Part shown: positions 1 to 9,504 of the stretch, piece after piece
Numbering within the stretch: the stretch's first letter is position 1
How the letters are laid out: each line of letters starts with the position of its first letter
Assembly: GCF_000720255.1 (NCBI RefSeq)
Contig: NZ_JOJE01000003.1
Location: forward strand, 433,151-497,150
Origin: Streptomyces griseus subsp. griseus
Lineage (GTDB): Bacteria; Actinomycetota; Actinomycetes; Streptomycetales; Streptomycetaceae
DNA length: 64,000 nucleotides
Reading direction: 5' to 3'
Notes under the pieces: model-generated
Databases searched by the model: none
What the model was told of the DNA's origin: nothing
The model's input: the letters and a program-made list of their open reading frames with translations, nothing else
Made by a program: the position numbers and the translations under genes

Positions 1-725
1 AGAACCTCGCGATGGCGGCGCCGGAGAAGGCCGCGCTGTGGCTCAGCCCCGGCCTGGTCGCCTTCGCCCGAGTGTGCCGGCCGATCACCGTGGCCCTCGG
101 CGCCGTGGCCCAGGGCATCCTGCGGCTCTTCCGTGTCGAGCCCAAGGACGAGGTCGAGGCCGTCTTCACCAGTGAGCAGCTCAACCGGCTGGTGGAGGAC
201 TCCGGTCAGGCCGGTCTGCTCGACCCCGAGGAGCAGGAGCGCCTGGAGGACGCCCTGGAGCTGGGCTCCCGCCCGGTGACGGACGTCCTGCTGAGGCGCG
301 AGTCCCTGGTGACGGTGAGCCCGTCGGTCACCCCGGGCCAGATCGTCGCCCTGACCGCCCGCACGGGCTACTCCCGCTTCCCCGTCGCCGCCGAGACCGG
401 TGCCTTCATGGGCTACCTGCACGTGAAGGACGTACTCGACCTGGAGGACTCCGAACGCGCGGTGCCGCAGCAGATCTGGCGGCCGATGACCACGCTCAGG
501 TCGGAGCTGCCGCTGGATGACGCCCTGACGGTCATGCGGCGAGCCGCCACCCACCTCGCGCAGGTGGCGGACACGTCCGGCAAGGTGCTGGGCCTGGTCG
601 CCCTGGAGGACGTCCTGGAACTCCTGGTCGGCGAGGTCCGCGACCCGGCCCACCGGGAAATTCCGGAGGTACGGGTGACGGAACCGCGGGTGAGCGGGGA
701 GCCGGAGCAGGCAATGGCCACCTAG
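1..725 (+). CDS. CNNM/CorC-type CBS-domain membrane protein, 3' part
   Basis: The reading frame is open from the window edge (NLAMAAPEKAALWL precedes and includes the first ATG at 12), so the true start and the N-terminal DUF21/CNNM membrane domain lie outside the window. The visible part starts with the end of the membrane domain, whose 'LAMAAPE' stretch is typical of this family. It then has a linker with DEVEAVFTSEQL and a tandem CBS pair (about residues 90-205 of the visible part; VTDVLLRRESLVTV, then a second repeat ending VLGLVALEDVLELLVGEV). The short acidic tail lacks the CorC-type transporter-associated domain. Family members are putative Mg2+/Co2+ transport or efflux proteins. Substrate cannot be told here. 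Confidence 0.85.
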   Translation, partial: NLAMAAPEKAALWLSPGLVAFARVCRPITVALGAVAQGILRLFRVEPKDEVEAVFTSEQLNRLVEDSGQAGLLDPEEQERLEDALELGSRPVTDVLLRRESLVTVSPSVTPGQIVALTARTGYSRFPVAAETGAFMGYLHVKDVLDLEDSERAVPQQIWRPMTTLRSELPLDDALTVMRRAATHLAQVADTSGKVLGLVALEDVLELLVGEVRDPAHREIPEVRVTEPRVSGEPEQAMAT

Positions 726-808
726 CCGACTGCGCTCACGACGCTGGTGCGGGCGGGTGGTGAATTCGCTCGCCCGCGCTTGCGAGGTGCTGCCTGCGCC
801 CACACGTG

Positions 809-2671
809 TCACATGGCCGACGGATCCTGCGGCCCCCGCCCCGACAGCACCTCTCCGTACGCCTGCATCAGATCCGCCAACCGCAACGTCGACAAGTCAT
901 CCCGAGTCAGCGACCCCGGGTAATTCGACAACCGCAGATCCCGATACGCGCAGCTCTTCTCGTACAGCGTCCGCAGAAACCGCCCGTTGCCCAACTCGTC
1001 GATCCACCCCTGCTCGACGACATGCCCGGCGATCGAGCGCAGCTCGTCGAGCGCCTCCTCGTCCCACACATCCCCGTTCTCCGCCGCGAGCACCTCACCG
1101 ATCGAGGTGAGTTCGAGCGGCCGGTACGAGGGAAAGTCGACGCGTGTCGTGAAGCGTGACGACAGCCCGGGGTTCGCGGCGAGCAGCCGGTCCATGCCCT
1201 CCGGATAGCCCGCGAGTATCACGACCAGGTGGTCGCGGTTGTCCTCGGCCCGCTTCAGCAGCACCTGGAGCGCCTCGTCCCCGTACGCGTCCCCCTTGCC
1301 GTAACCGGAGTTGGACAGCGAGTAGGCCTCGTCGACGAAGAGGACACCGCCGAGCGCCGAGTCGATCAGTTCGTTGGCCTTCACGGCCGTCTGGCCCAGG
1401 TACTCGCCGACCAGGTCGGCCCGCTGCGCCTCCACGAGATGGTCGCCACCCAGCAGACCGAGGGCGTAGAAGACCCGGCCGAGGATGCGGGCCACCGTGG
1501 TCTTGCCGGTGCCGGAGGGGCCGGAGAAGACGAAGTGGCGTTTGGGCGGCTGCACCGGCAGCCCCTGCCCGGCCCGCAGCCGCGCCATGTTCAACTGCGC
1601 CGACAGGGCTTTGACCTGCCGTTTCACCGGCTCCAGCCCCACCATGCGCTCCAGCTCGGCGAGCGCATCCTCCAGTAACTCGGGGTCGGTGGGCCCGGCG
1701 GGCAGCGTCGACGCTACGACGGTCTTCTCGCGTACCGCCGGATCGGTGACCGTCGGCAGGGGAGTGGCCGGCGGCAGCTCGGCCTCGGGGAGTCGCAGAT
1801 CGCGCCCCTCCGTGCCGAACAGCGGGTCGAGGGTGTCCGGTCCGTCCACGCTGTCCTGTCCGACTCCGGTGAGCGTGATCGCCGCGAGGCCGGCCGGGTC
1901 GTCGTAGCCGTCGCCCTCGGCTATCGCCGCGAGCCGCGCCGAGGTGTCCATGAAGGCGGGGTCGACGCGGTGCACGGCACGGTAGAGCGGCAGTGCGGCC
2001 GCGCTGCGGCCCGTGCCCTCGTGCGCGCGGGCCAGCCAGTAGCGCAGCTCCTTGCGTTGCGGCTGCTCGCTGCGACAGCGCATCAGCGCCGCCGAAAGGA
2101 GGGGTTCGGCCTGCCCGTACATCTCAAGGCGGACCCGGGCCATGCCGCCGAACAGGCCGGCCTCGATGCCGAGCAGCGGATCGTCGAGCAGCGATTCGGT
2201 GTGCCGTACGAGCTGTTCCCAGTCCTTGACCAGGTAGGCGCGGCAGGCGTGCAGGAAGCGGACCTGGTGGTCGGTGTCGACGGGTGGCAGACCGGCGAGC
2301 GCCCGGTCCAGCTCGGGGACGTGCCGGCCGTCCAGCCAGTGCGAGGCGTGCGCGAGCAGCAGATCGCGCGGGTGTTCCAGCACGGGCTGCACCCACCAGC
2401 CCAGCCAGTACCAGGAGTTGAGTGTGCGACGGTGCCGGGTGCGCTGTTCGCCGAAGCGGTCGCGGTGGCGGAACATCCGCAGCAGCGCGGTCGTCGTGTC
2501 GACGCGCAGCGCGTGCAGACCGAGCCAGCCATCGGCCATCCCGGGGTCTATCCGCACCGCGGCGCGGAACTCCTCCTCGGCCTGCGGATAGGCGCCCATG
2601 GTGTAGGCGTCCACGCCTCGCAGCCAGGCGAGCTCGGCCGGGGCCTCGGGGCCTTGTGTTCCGAAGTCCAT
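809..2671 (-). CDS. EccA-like AAA+ ATPase (TPR + CbxX/CfxQ domain), contains a TTA codon
   Basis: A 620-residue protein. Residues about 1-300 are TPR-like helical repeats (MDFGTQGPEAPAELAWLRGV onward; 'AYPQAEEEFRAAVRIDP' is a clear TPR). The C-terminal half is a CbxX/CfxQ-type AAA+ domain with Walker A GPSGTGKTT (about 384-392), Walker B GGVLFVDEAYSL, and a later SSRFTTRVDFP element. This layout and length match EccA of type VII secretion systems, but no other ESX gene is nearby, so the role is open. The start at 2671 is chosen because GGGGGA sits 5-10 bases upstream; the longer frame to 3019 looks non-coding. A TTA leucine codon lies at 1676-1678 (codon 332, in TDPELLEDA), so translation probably needs the bldA tRNA. 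Confidence 0.85.
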   Translation of the reverse strand: MDFGTQGPEAPAELAWLRGVDAYTMGAYPQAEEEFRAAVRIDPGMADGWLGLHALRVDTTTALLRMFRHRDRFGEQRTRHRRTLNSWYWLGWWVQPVLEHPRDLLLAHASHWLDGRHVPELDRALAGLPPVDTDHQVRFLHACRAYLVKDWEQLVRHTESLLDDPLLGIEAGLFGGMARVRLEMYGQAEPLLSAALMRCRSEQPQRKELRYWLARAHEGTGRSAAALPLYRAVHRVDPAFMDTSARLAAIAEGDGYDDPAGLAAITLTGVGQDSVDGPDTLDPLFGTEGRDLRLPEAELPPATPLPTVTDPAVREKTVVASTLPAGPTDPELLEDALAELERMVGLEPVKRQVKALSAQLNMARLRAGQGLPVQPPKRHFVFSGPSGTGKTTVARILGRVFYALGLLGGDHLVEAQRADLVGEYLGQTAVKANELIDSALGGVLFVDEAYSLSNSGYGKGDAYGDEALQVLLKRAEDNRDHLVVILAGYPEGMDRLLAANPGLSSRFTTRVDFPSYRPLELTSIGEVLAAENGDVWDEEALDELRSIAGHVVEQGWIDELGNGRFLRTLYEKSCAYRDLRLSNYPGSLTRDDLSTLRLADLMQAYGEVLSGRGPQDPSAM

Positions 2672-3102
2672 CACGTCCCCCACAAACCGTGCCCCCGTCG
2701 GTAGGCCGCCGGTCGTCGCCCGTCGGCCGCCTTGATCGAACCGCCGTACCGCGGAGCGGAGTTGCAACAGTGCGCGAAGCAGCCGTCCGTAGGTCGCACC
2801 GAGGGCATCGTACCCGTGGGGTGTCGCCCGCCGAAGGGTGGCGTGCGGGTCGTTCGGCGAGGTGGGGACCCGGGGGCGGGGGCTCTGGCACGGTGACCGA
2901 GGGTGAGCGGATCGCAGCTCGCGGCGCCCGGAAAACCGGACGAAGACAGAACGAAGCCCCCGATCACGGGGGAACAACCGGGGGCTTCGCGTCTGTGGGC
3001 GGCTTCGATTGCCGCACATTCAGAACGTAAGTCCTGTACGGGCCGTCGGTCAAGCCGAGTTGGAGCACTCCCGCAAGTTGTCCGGCAAGTCCCTTCACAG
3101 GT
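2672..3102. other. 431-bp non-coding stretch with one hairpin
   Basis: This lies between the AAA+ ATPase start and the kinase stop, both on the minus strand, so it must carry the ATPase promoter. Reading frames through it (for example the extension of the ATPase frame) are rich in Arg, Pro and Ser with no recognisable domain. The only clear structure is the inverted repeat at 2952-2989, listed separately. Confidence 0.6.
2952..2989. terminator. Stem-loop, probable terminator of the upstream kinase gene
   Basis: CGAAGCCCCCG at 2952-2962 pairs perfectly with CGGGGGCTTCG at 2979-2989 (11-bp stem, 16-base loop). On the minus strand it follows the kinase stop at 3103 by about 115 bases, so it would end kinase transcription before the ATPase gene. 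No T-tract is present, as is common in Streptomyces. Confidence 0.55.
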
Positions 3103-3903
3103 TCACCACAATGCGGGTGGGTCGTCACCGTACGTGATTATCTGGTCCGGTCCAACGGCCCCAGCAGGTCCCACGAGTACCTCGTACCCCTCCTTCAACT
3201 GACGTACCAGAAGATCGGCATGCGGCCGGGAGGGGTCCTCGGTGAAGTGGCGTCGCTCCGCGCGGACCCAGCCTTCCCAGAACACCCGCTGTTCCTCCCC
3301 GTCCCGCGCGCGTCCGCGCTCCCAGGACTCCTCCGGCGACAGCTCCATCCACAACAGCTGCGCGAGGTGCGGTCGCAGGGCCCGGCGCCCGGCGCCGACT
3401 CCCTCGATCACGATCAAGGATGCCGGTGGCAGCGCCCGCTTCGGGCCGAAGTCGCGGGACCGCCAGTCGTAGGGGGAGTAGAACGCGGTCTCGCCCCGGG
3501 TGAGCGGTTTGATCACCTGGGCCAGCAGGCGCGCGTCCCACGCGAAGAGCTCGTCATGGCTGGCGATGTCGTCCAGGTGCAGCACCGGGGCGTCGCCGAG
3601 CCTTCGCGCCAACTCCTCCGCGAACGTGCTCTTTCCGGACCCGGCATGCCCGTCGACGCCGATCAGACGGACCGGCCCGCAGGACGGGGGGAGCCGGCGG
3701 AGCCGGGAGGCGAGGGCGTCGATGATGGTTCCCTGAGGTGCGGCGGGGCGGGCGGGGGATTCTAGGCGGGCCTGGAAGGCGGGTGCGCGTACTCGGGGCC
3801 GGGCCGTGCCGCCGCGGAAGCGGCTCGTGCCACTGGCCGAGACCCATGGTGCTCGCCGCGCCCGGGCTCCGCAGTGCTGGCAGGAGCGGGTCGTCGCCGC
3901 CAT
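3103..3903 (-). CDS. Uridine kinase-like P-loop NTPase
   Basis: The P-loop GVDGHAGSGKSTFAEEL and the following VLHLDDI, plus YSPYDW, are typical of the uridine kinase / nucleoside-kinase-like fold found widely in actinobacteria. A mid-protein LIVIEGVGAG strand fits the family. The C-terminus ends DQIITYGDDPPALW. The core domain is about 200 residues. The start is uncertain: the ATG at 3903 gives 266 residues but has no good Shine-Dalgarno, and the first ~70 residues look non-native, so a shorter start is likely. The divergent secreted-protein gene begins at 3965, which limits how far upstream this gene can reach. Substrate is not evident. Confidence 0.7.
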   Translation of the reverse strand: MAATTRSCQHCGARARRAPWVSASGTSRFRGGTARPRVRAPAFQARLESPARPAAPQGTIIDALASRLRRLPPSCGPVRLIGVDGHAGSGKSTFAEELARRLGDAPVLHLDDIASHDELFAWDARLLAQVIKPLTRGETAFYSPYDWRSRDFGPKRALPPASLIVIEGVGAGRRALRPHLAQLLWMELSPEESWERGRARDGEEQRVFWEGWVRAERRHFTEDPSRPHADLLVRQLKEGYEVLVGPAGAVGPDQIITYGDDPPALW

Positions 3904-3964
3904 AGTGGGCGCACAGCCGTGCAAAGGACCTGCCCCGACTCGGACACCTGGGGGTCTTCCACCC

Positions 3965-5389
3965 ATGAGCAGAGCCGAACAGCCGTCCCGCAGAACCGTC
4001 CTGGCCGCCGCGGTCGCCGCCACGATGGCGGGCGGCGCCGGCCCGGCGGTCGCCGCCACCGCGCCCGGCATCACCCCGAGCGTCCCACCCGATCCCGCCG
4101 CCCCCGGCACCCCACCCGACGCCGTGACCGACACCGCCGCATCCGCCCACACACCGGCCCGCCCGGTCGACTACCGTGCCTGGGCCACGTACGCCGACTG
4201 GCGCGGAGGCACCGCCAGGGGCGCCCGTGCCGTCGCCGGTGCGCGTCCCGGTGTGGAGGTCGGCGCGCCCGCCGGCACCAGCGAGTACACCGACCCGCAC
4301 ACGGGGAGGACCGCCACCTGGGAGTACGCGACCTGGACGTCCCCGGTCCACCGGCTCTCCGTCCCCGCCACCGAGGCGATCGCCTCCTGGAGTGCGCGCA
4401 CCCCGGCCGGCACCTGGATCCAGGTCGAGCTCACGGGAACGTACTCCGACGGCACGGACACCCCGTGGTACGTGATGGGCCGCTGGGCGGCCGGCGACCA
4501 GGACATCAGGCGGACCTCCGTCGACGACCAGGCCGACGGAAAGAGCGCGGTCTGGACGGACACCTTCGCGATCGACGACCCGGCGACAGGGCTGCGCCTG
4601 GCCTCGTACCGGCTGCGCCTCACCCTCTACCGCAAGCCCGGCACGAAGCTCACGCCGACCGTCTGGCGGCTCGGCGTGATGGGCTCCGACGTCCCGGACC
4701 GCTTCACCGTCCCGGCCTCCGTGCCCGGCCTGGCCCGGGAGCTGACCGTGCCGCGGTACTCGCAGGAGATCCATACGGGCCAGTACCCGGAGTACGACAA
4801 CGGCGGCGAGGCCTGGTGCAGCCCCACCTCCTCGCAGATGATCATCGAGTACTGGGGCGGCCGGCTCAGCAAGGAGCAGACGGCCTGGGTCGATCCCACG
4901 TACGCCGACCCGCAGGTGTGCCACGCGGCCCGGTACACATACGACTACCAATACGCGGGCTGCGGGAACTGGCCGTTCAACGCCGCCTACGCGGCCACCT
5001 TCAAGGGCCTCCAGGGCGTGGTCACCCGGCTCGGCTCCCTGACCGACCTGGAGACACTGATCGCGGTGGGCATCCCGGCCATAACGTCCCAGTCGTTCCT
5101 CAAGGAGGAGCTCACGGGAGCCGGCTACGGCACCTCCGGCCACCTGATGACCGTGATCGGCTTCACCACCGAGGGCGACGTGATCGCCAACGACCCGGCC
5201 TCCCCGGACGACGCGACGGTGCGCCGCGTCTACAGGCGCCGGGAGTGGGAGAACATCTGGCTGCGGACCAAGCGGTACAACGCGAGCGGCAAGGTCGTCT
5301 CCGGCACCGGCGGGGTCTGCTACCTCTATTTCCCGGCCCACCCGAGCGCCCGCCAGCGGGCGGCGCTGGGGGCGGTCGGCGTGCGCTGA
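3965..5389 (+). CDS. Secreted peptidase C39-like protein
   Basis: A 474-residue exported protein. Residues 1-32 form a signal with a twin-arginine-like SRRTVLAAAVAATMAGG and an Ala-rich AVAA cleavage area. A Pro/Ala linker and a beta-rich N-terminal domain follow (about 60-255). The C-terminal papain-like domain starts around PRYSQEIH. The likely nucleophile is Cys285 in GEAWCSPTSSQMI, and the His is His393 in SGHLMTVIGF, followed by the Asn/Asp of VIANDPASP. This order (Cys, His, Asp) is that of peptidase C39-like domains. It could be a cell-wall or peptide hydrolase. The start at ATG 3965 directly precedes the signal. Confidence 0.82.
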   Translation: MSRAEQPSRRTVLAAAVAATMAGGAGPAVAATAPGITPSVPPDPAAPGTPPDAVTDTAASAHTPARPVDYRAWATYADWRGGTARGARAVAGARPGVEVGAPAGTSEYTDPHTGRTATWEYATWTSPVHRLSVPATEAIASWSARTPAGTWIQVELTGTYSDGTDTPWYVMGRWAAGDQDIRRTSVDDQADGKSAVWTDTFAIDDPATGLRLASYRLRLTLYRKPGTKLTPTVWRLGVMGSDVPDRFTVPASVPGLARELTVPRYSQEIHTGQYPEYDNGGEAWCSPTSSQMIIEYWGGRLSKEQTAWVDPTYADPQVCHAARYTYDYQYAGCGNWPFNAAYAATFKGLQGVVTRLGSLTDLETLIAVGIPAITSQSFLKEELTGAGYGTSGHLMTVIGFTTEGDVIANDPASPDDATVRRVYRRREWENIWLRTKRYNASGKVVSGTGGVCYLYFPAHPSARQRAALGAVGVR

Positions 5390-5398
5390 ACCGGCACC

Positions 5399-5420
5399 GG
5401 GCCCCGCTCCGCCGGGGCCC
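5399..5420. terminator. GC-rich hairpin after the C39-like gene
   Basis: GGGCCCCG pairs with CGGGGCCC across a six-base loop, starting 10 bases after the stop codon. Position and shape fit an intrinsic terminator without a T-tract. Confidence 0.55.
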
Positions 5421-5471
5421 TGTGACCAAGCTCTCGGCCGCAAAAGCCGCTGACGGTGGCAAGGTGGGCCA

Positions 5472-5606
5472 ATGAGTACAGACGCAGCCACCGCCGCCCG
5501 CACCGGCGGCCCCCGGGAAGACGGCCCGCAGATCCTCGAGCACGTCATGGGATGGACTCTGGTCGTGGTCGTCGCGATGCTCTTGGTGCGACTGGGGCTG
5601 CTGTGA
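5472..5606 (+). CDS. 44-residue single-span membrane protein
   Basis: Too short for usual ORF cut-offs but convincing. The ATG at 5472 follows AAGGTGG, a good ribosome site. The product begins MSTDAATAARTGGPREDG. It then has a motif QILEHVMGWTL running into a hydrophobic span (LVVVVAMLLVRLGLL) and stops at TGA 5604-5606. The topology is an acidic/hydrophilic N-terminus and one C-terminal transmembrane helix. It stands between the C39-like gene's terminator and the TetR gene, 67 bases upstream of the latter. No function is known to me. Confidence 0.65.
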   Translation: MSTDAATAARTGGPREDGPQILEHVMGWTLVVVVAMLLVRLGLL

Positions 5607-5673
5607 CCTGACTCTCGCTACGACCTGCCATACTGCGGATGTCCCGCCGCCCGTTGGAAGACCAGGGTCGAAA

Positions 5674-6333
5674 TTGAATATCAGTCAACAGCGCGACGCC
5701 GCCCGCCCCCGGCCACGCGGTACCGAGCGCTCCCTGGTGCGCCGTACCGAACTCATTACCATCGGGCGGAGGTTGTTCGCAGACACCTCGTACGACGCGC
5801 TCTCCATGGATGACATCGCCCGGCAGGCGCATGTCGCCAAGGGGCTGATCTACTACTACTTCCAGTCCAAACGGGGCTACTACCTCGCGATCATCGAGGA
5901 CTCCGTCGCCGACCTGGTCACCCTCGCGGCGAGCGGTCTCCAGCTGGCCGCCGTGGACCGCGTCCACCGCACGATCGACAGCTACCTGCGCTACGCCGAG
6001 CACAACCAGGCCGCGTACCGCACGATCGTCAGCGGGGGCGTCGGTTTCGACACCGAGGTGCACGCGATCCGGGACGGGGTGCGCGAGGCGATCGTCGCCA
6101 CCATCGCCGACGGCGCCTACGGCCGCGGTGACATCGCGCCCGTGGCCCGCATGGGCCTGCTCGGCTGGGTGTGCAGCGTGGAGGGCGCCACCCTCGACTG
6201 GATCGACCGCCCCGAGCTCTCCCGGGACACCATGTGCGAACTGCTGGTGAGGACCCTGGGCGGCACCATGCGCGCCATCCAGGACCTCGACCCCTCCTAT
6301 CCGGCCCCTGAGCCCGCCCGCCAGGACGCCTGA
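5674..6333 (+). CDS. TetR-family transcriptional regulator
   Basis: A 219-residue regulator with an N-terminal TetR HTH: TIGRRLFADTSYDALSMDDI then ARQAHVAKGLIYYYFQSKRGYYLAII (about residues 28-70). The remainder is an all-helical ligand domain. The start is TTG 5674, preceded by CAGGG; no ATG or GTG fits better upstream. It converges on the chitinase gene, with a perfect hairpin between. The target is unknown. The downstream neighbour is on the other strand, so the 44-residue membrane protein upstream or distal genes are the candidates. Confidence 0.88.
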   Translation: MNISQQRDAARPRPRGTERSLVRRTELITIGRRLFADTSYDALSMDDIARQAHVAKGLIYYYFQSKRGYYLAIIEDSVADLVTLAASGLQLAAVDRVHRTIDSYLRYAEHNQAAYRTIVSGGVGFDTEVHAIRDGVREAIVATIADGAYGRGDIAPVARMGLLGWVCSVEGATLDWIDRPELSRDTMCELLVRTLGGTMRAIQDLDPSYPAPEPARQDA

Positions 6334-6336
6334 CAA

Positions 6337-6364
6337 GGGGCGGAGGCTCGTGGTCCTCCGCCCC
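6337..6364. terminator. Bidirectional terminator between TetR and chitinase genes
   Basis: GGGGCGGAGG and CCTCCGCCCC form a perfect 10-bp stem with an 8-base loop, in the 51-base gap between convergent genes. It can serve both strands. Confidence 0.75.
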
Positions 6365-6384
6365 GAGTCCCCCCGTGGGTCCGG

Positions 6385-7617
<1,233 letters not shown>

Positions 7618-7966
7618 CGGGTGTCTCCTCGTGGGGGTGAGGGGAACGCGCGCCGATTGGCATGACGCGGTCAAGCAGTGGGCGAGAGATTAGGAGGACT
7701 AGACCAGTCGAGTCAATGGTTCGGACCAATGCCGGTGAGCGCGTTGCGTTTGTGGTTCTCGCGGCTTCCGTCTTTTCTTGAAGTAAGCGGTCGTTAACCG
7801 GTGACGGGGTGCCTCTCATCGGGCATACTCACCGCAGAGCCGCTGGTCAGCCGCTTCCGTGACCCGGGAGGGCGGGCCTCGGCCGGCACCAGTGAGACTC
7901 CGGCGGAGCCGCCCCAACCCATGGCGCACGTCCGCCGATGCGCCCGACAGGGAGGAGAGCGTCGCC
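7618..7966. other. 349-bp divergent intergenic region, chitinase / acyl-CoA dehydrogenase
   Basis: It holds the chitinase promoter with its direct repeats (7687-7728) on the minus strand. The plus-strand promoter of the acyl-CoA dehydrogenase is not clearly visible to me. Short frames here have no recognisable product. Confidence 0.6.
7687..7728 (-). promoter_or_regulatory. Chitinase promoter with paired DasR-type boxes
   Basis: On the minus strand a -35 TTGACT (7711-7716) and a -10 TAATCT (7687-7692) are 18 bases apart, close to the vegetative sigma consensus. Two 12-bp boxes, TGGTCCGAACCA (7717-7728) and TGGTCTAGTCCT (7695-7706), are repeated at a 22-bp pitch, one just upstream of the -35 and one in the spacer. 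This is the paired direct repeat known from Streptomyces chitinase promoters and resembles the DasR operator core TGGTCTAGACCA. Binding in the spacer would block RNA polymerase. Confidence 0.85.
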
Positions 7967-9139
7967 ATGCCCGACCGCGCCCCGCAGCCGGTGGACCGTC
8001 AGCTGCCCACGGAGGAGGCCCGGGATCTGATCTCGCTCGTCCGGGACATCGCGCAACGCGAGATCGCCCCGAAGGCGGCCGAGGAGGAGGACGCCGGACG
8101 CTTCCCGCGTGAGATCTTCACCCTTCTGTCCGAATCAGGGCTCCTCGGTCTGCCCTACGACTCCGAGTACGGCGGCGGCGACCAGCCCTACGAGGTCTAC
8201 CTCCAGGTCCTGGAGGAGCTCGCCGCGGCCCGCCTCACCGTCGGCCTCGGCGTCAGCGTGCACACCCTCGCCTCCTACGCGCTCGCCGCCTACGGCACCA
8301 AGGAGCAGCAGGTCGAGCACCTGCCCGCGATGCTCGGCGGCGGCATGCTCGGCGCCTACTGCCTCTCCGAGCCGTCCTCCGGCTCCGACGCGGCCTCCCT
8401 GCGCACCAAGGCGGTCCGGGACGGCGAAGACTGGGTGATCACCGGGACCAAGGCCTGGATCACGCACGGTGGGGTAGCCGACTTCTACACCGTCATGGCG
8501 CGCACCGGCGAGGACGGCTCGCGCGGGATCACCGCGTTCCTGGTGCCCGGCGACGCCGAGGGCCTGAGCGCGGCGGCGCCGGAGAAGAAGATGGGCATGA
8601 AGGGCTCGCCCACCGCCCAGGTCCACTTCGACGGCGTACGGGTCTCCGACGACCGGCGCCTGGGGGAGGAGGGTCAGGGCTTCGCGATCGCCCTGGCCGC
8701 GCTCGACTCCGGGCGGCTGGGCATCGCGGCCTGCGCGATCGGTGTGGCCCAGGCGGCGCTCGACGAGGCCGTGGAGTACGCGAGCGGGCGCAGGCAGTTC
8801 GGGCGGCCGATCGCCGACTTCCAGGGGCTGCGCTTCATGCTCGCAGACATGGCGACCCAGATAGAGGCCGGCCGTGCCCTGTATCTCGCGGCGGCACGCC
8901 TCAGGGACGCCGGGCGGCCCTTCGCCAAGCAGGCGGCCATGGCCAAGCTGCACTGCACCGACGCCGCGATGAAGGTCACCACCGACGCCGTCCAGATCCT
9001 CGGTGGGTACGGCTACACCGCCGATTTCCCGGCCGAGCGCTACATGCGCGAGGCGAAGGTGCTCCAGATCGTCGAGGGCACCAACCAGATCCAGCGGATG
9101 GTCATCGCCCGTCACGTAGCGGGTCCCGAGAGCCGCTGA
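7967..9139 (+). CDS. Acyl-CoA dehydrogenase
   Basis: A 390-residue FAD flavoenzyme of the short/medium-chain acyl-CoA dehydrogenase group, catalysing the first step of beta-oxidation or of branched-chain amino-acid breakdown. Signatures seen are AYCLSEPSSGSDAASL, WITHGGVADFYTVMART, RQFGRPIADFQGLRFMLADM and the C-terminal QILGGYGYTADFPAERYMREAK. The catalytic base is probably Glu370 in VEGTNQIQR. The start at ATG 7967 is fixed by GGAGGAGAG just upstream; the longer frame from 7859 is not needed. It is transcribed away from the chitinase gene. Chain-length preference cannot be told. Confidence 0.92.
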   Translation: MPDRAPQPVDRQLPTEEARDLISLVRDIAQREIAPKAAEEEDAGRFPREIFTLLSESGLLGLPYDSEYGGGDQPYEVYLQVLEELAAARLTVGLGVSVHTLASYALAAYGTKEQQVEHLPAMLGGGMLGAYCLSEPSSGSDAASLRTKAVRDGEDWVITGTKAWITHGGVADFYTVMARTGEDGSRGITAFLVPGDAEGLSAAAPEKKMGMKGSPTAQVHFDGVRVSDDRRLGEEGQGFAIALAALDSGRLGIAACAIGVAQAALDEAVEYASGRRQFGRPIADFQGLRFMLADMATQIEAGRALYLAAARLRDAGRPFAKQAAMAKLHCTDAAMKVTTDAVQILGGYGYTADFPAERYMREAKVLQIVEGTNQIQRMVIARHVAGPESR

Positions 9140-9347
9140 GCTGCTCCAGCATCACCTGCGGGGCCGCCAGCCTGACCCACTCCGCATCGTGGCGGCCCGG
9201 CAGGGTCCGCCCCCGGTCGGCCCAGGTGCGCATCAGAGAGCGGTAGATCGGCGGGTCCTGGGACTGCGCAGCGGCCGACGGCATCGATCCCACGGGCGGC
9301 GGCACGAAGACCCTGTGCCGCCCCTCCACCGGATGAATGAAAGTCAT
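9102..9347 (-). CDS. Small conserved-looking hypothetical protein (81 residues)
   Basis: The frame begins MTFIHPVEGRHRVFVPPPVG and continues through PPIYRSLMRTWADRGRTLPG to a C-terminus ending SGSRDPLRDGR. Its composition is balanced rather than the Arg/Pro/Ala-rich look of the shadow frames nearby, and it fills an otherwise empty gap. It overlaps the last 38 bases of the acyl-CoA dehydrogenase on the opposite strand. No domain is recognised and the Shine-Dalgarno is weak, so confidence is moderate. Confidence 0.45.
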   Translation of the reverse strand: MTFIHPVEGRHRVFVPPPVGSMPSAAAQSQDPPIYRSLMRTWADRGRTLPGRHDAEWVRLAAPQVMLEQLSGSRDPLRDGR

Positions 9348-9504
9348 ACCGCGACAACGGGGCGACATGCGGCCGGGTCACCGGTCTCGTTAATCGGGCG
9401 TGAGTTCACGGATGTCCGCTTTGAGCCGAGGGATGTCCGACCCGCGTCTGGTGACCCGACACTCAGCTGACGTACTGTCAACTCGCTTACCGGCAGGGAG
9501 GATT

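Noticed and set aside
749..777. Possible hairpin GCGGGCG / CGCCCGC after the CBS-domain gene
   Set aside because: Only seven pairs with a 15-base loop in GC-rich DNA; too weak to call as a terminator.
3554..5548. Minus-strand 664-residue frame opposite the C39-like gene
   Set aside because: Opposite a gene with signal peptide and Cys/His motifs; its composition is low-complexity shadow.
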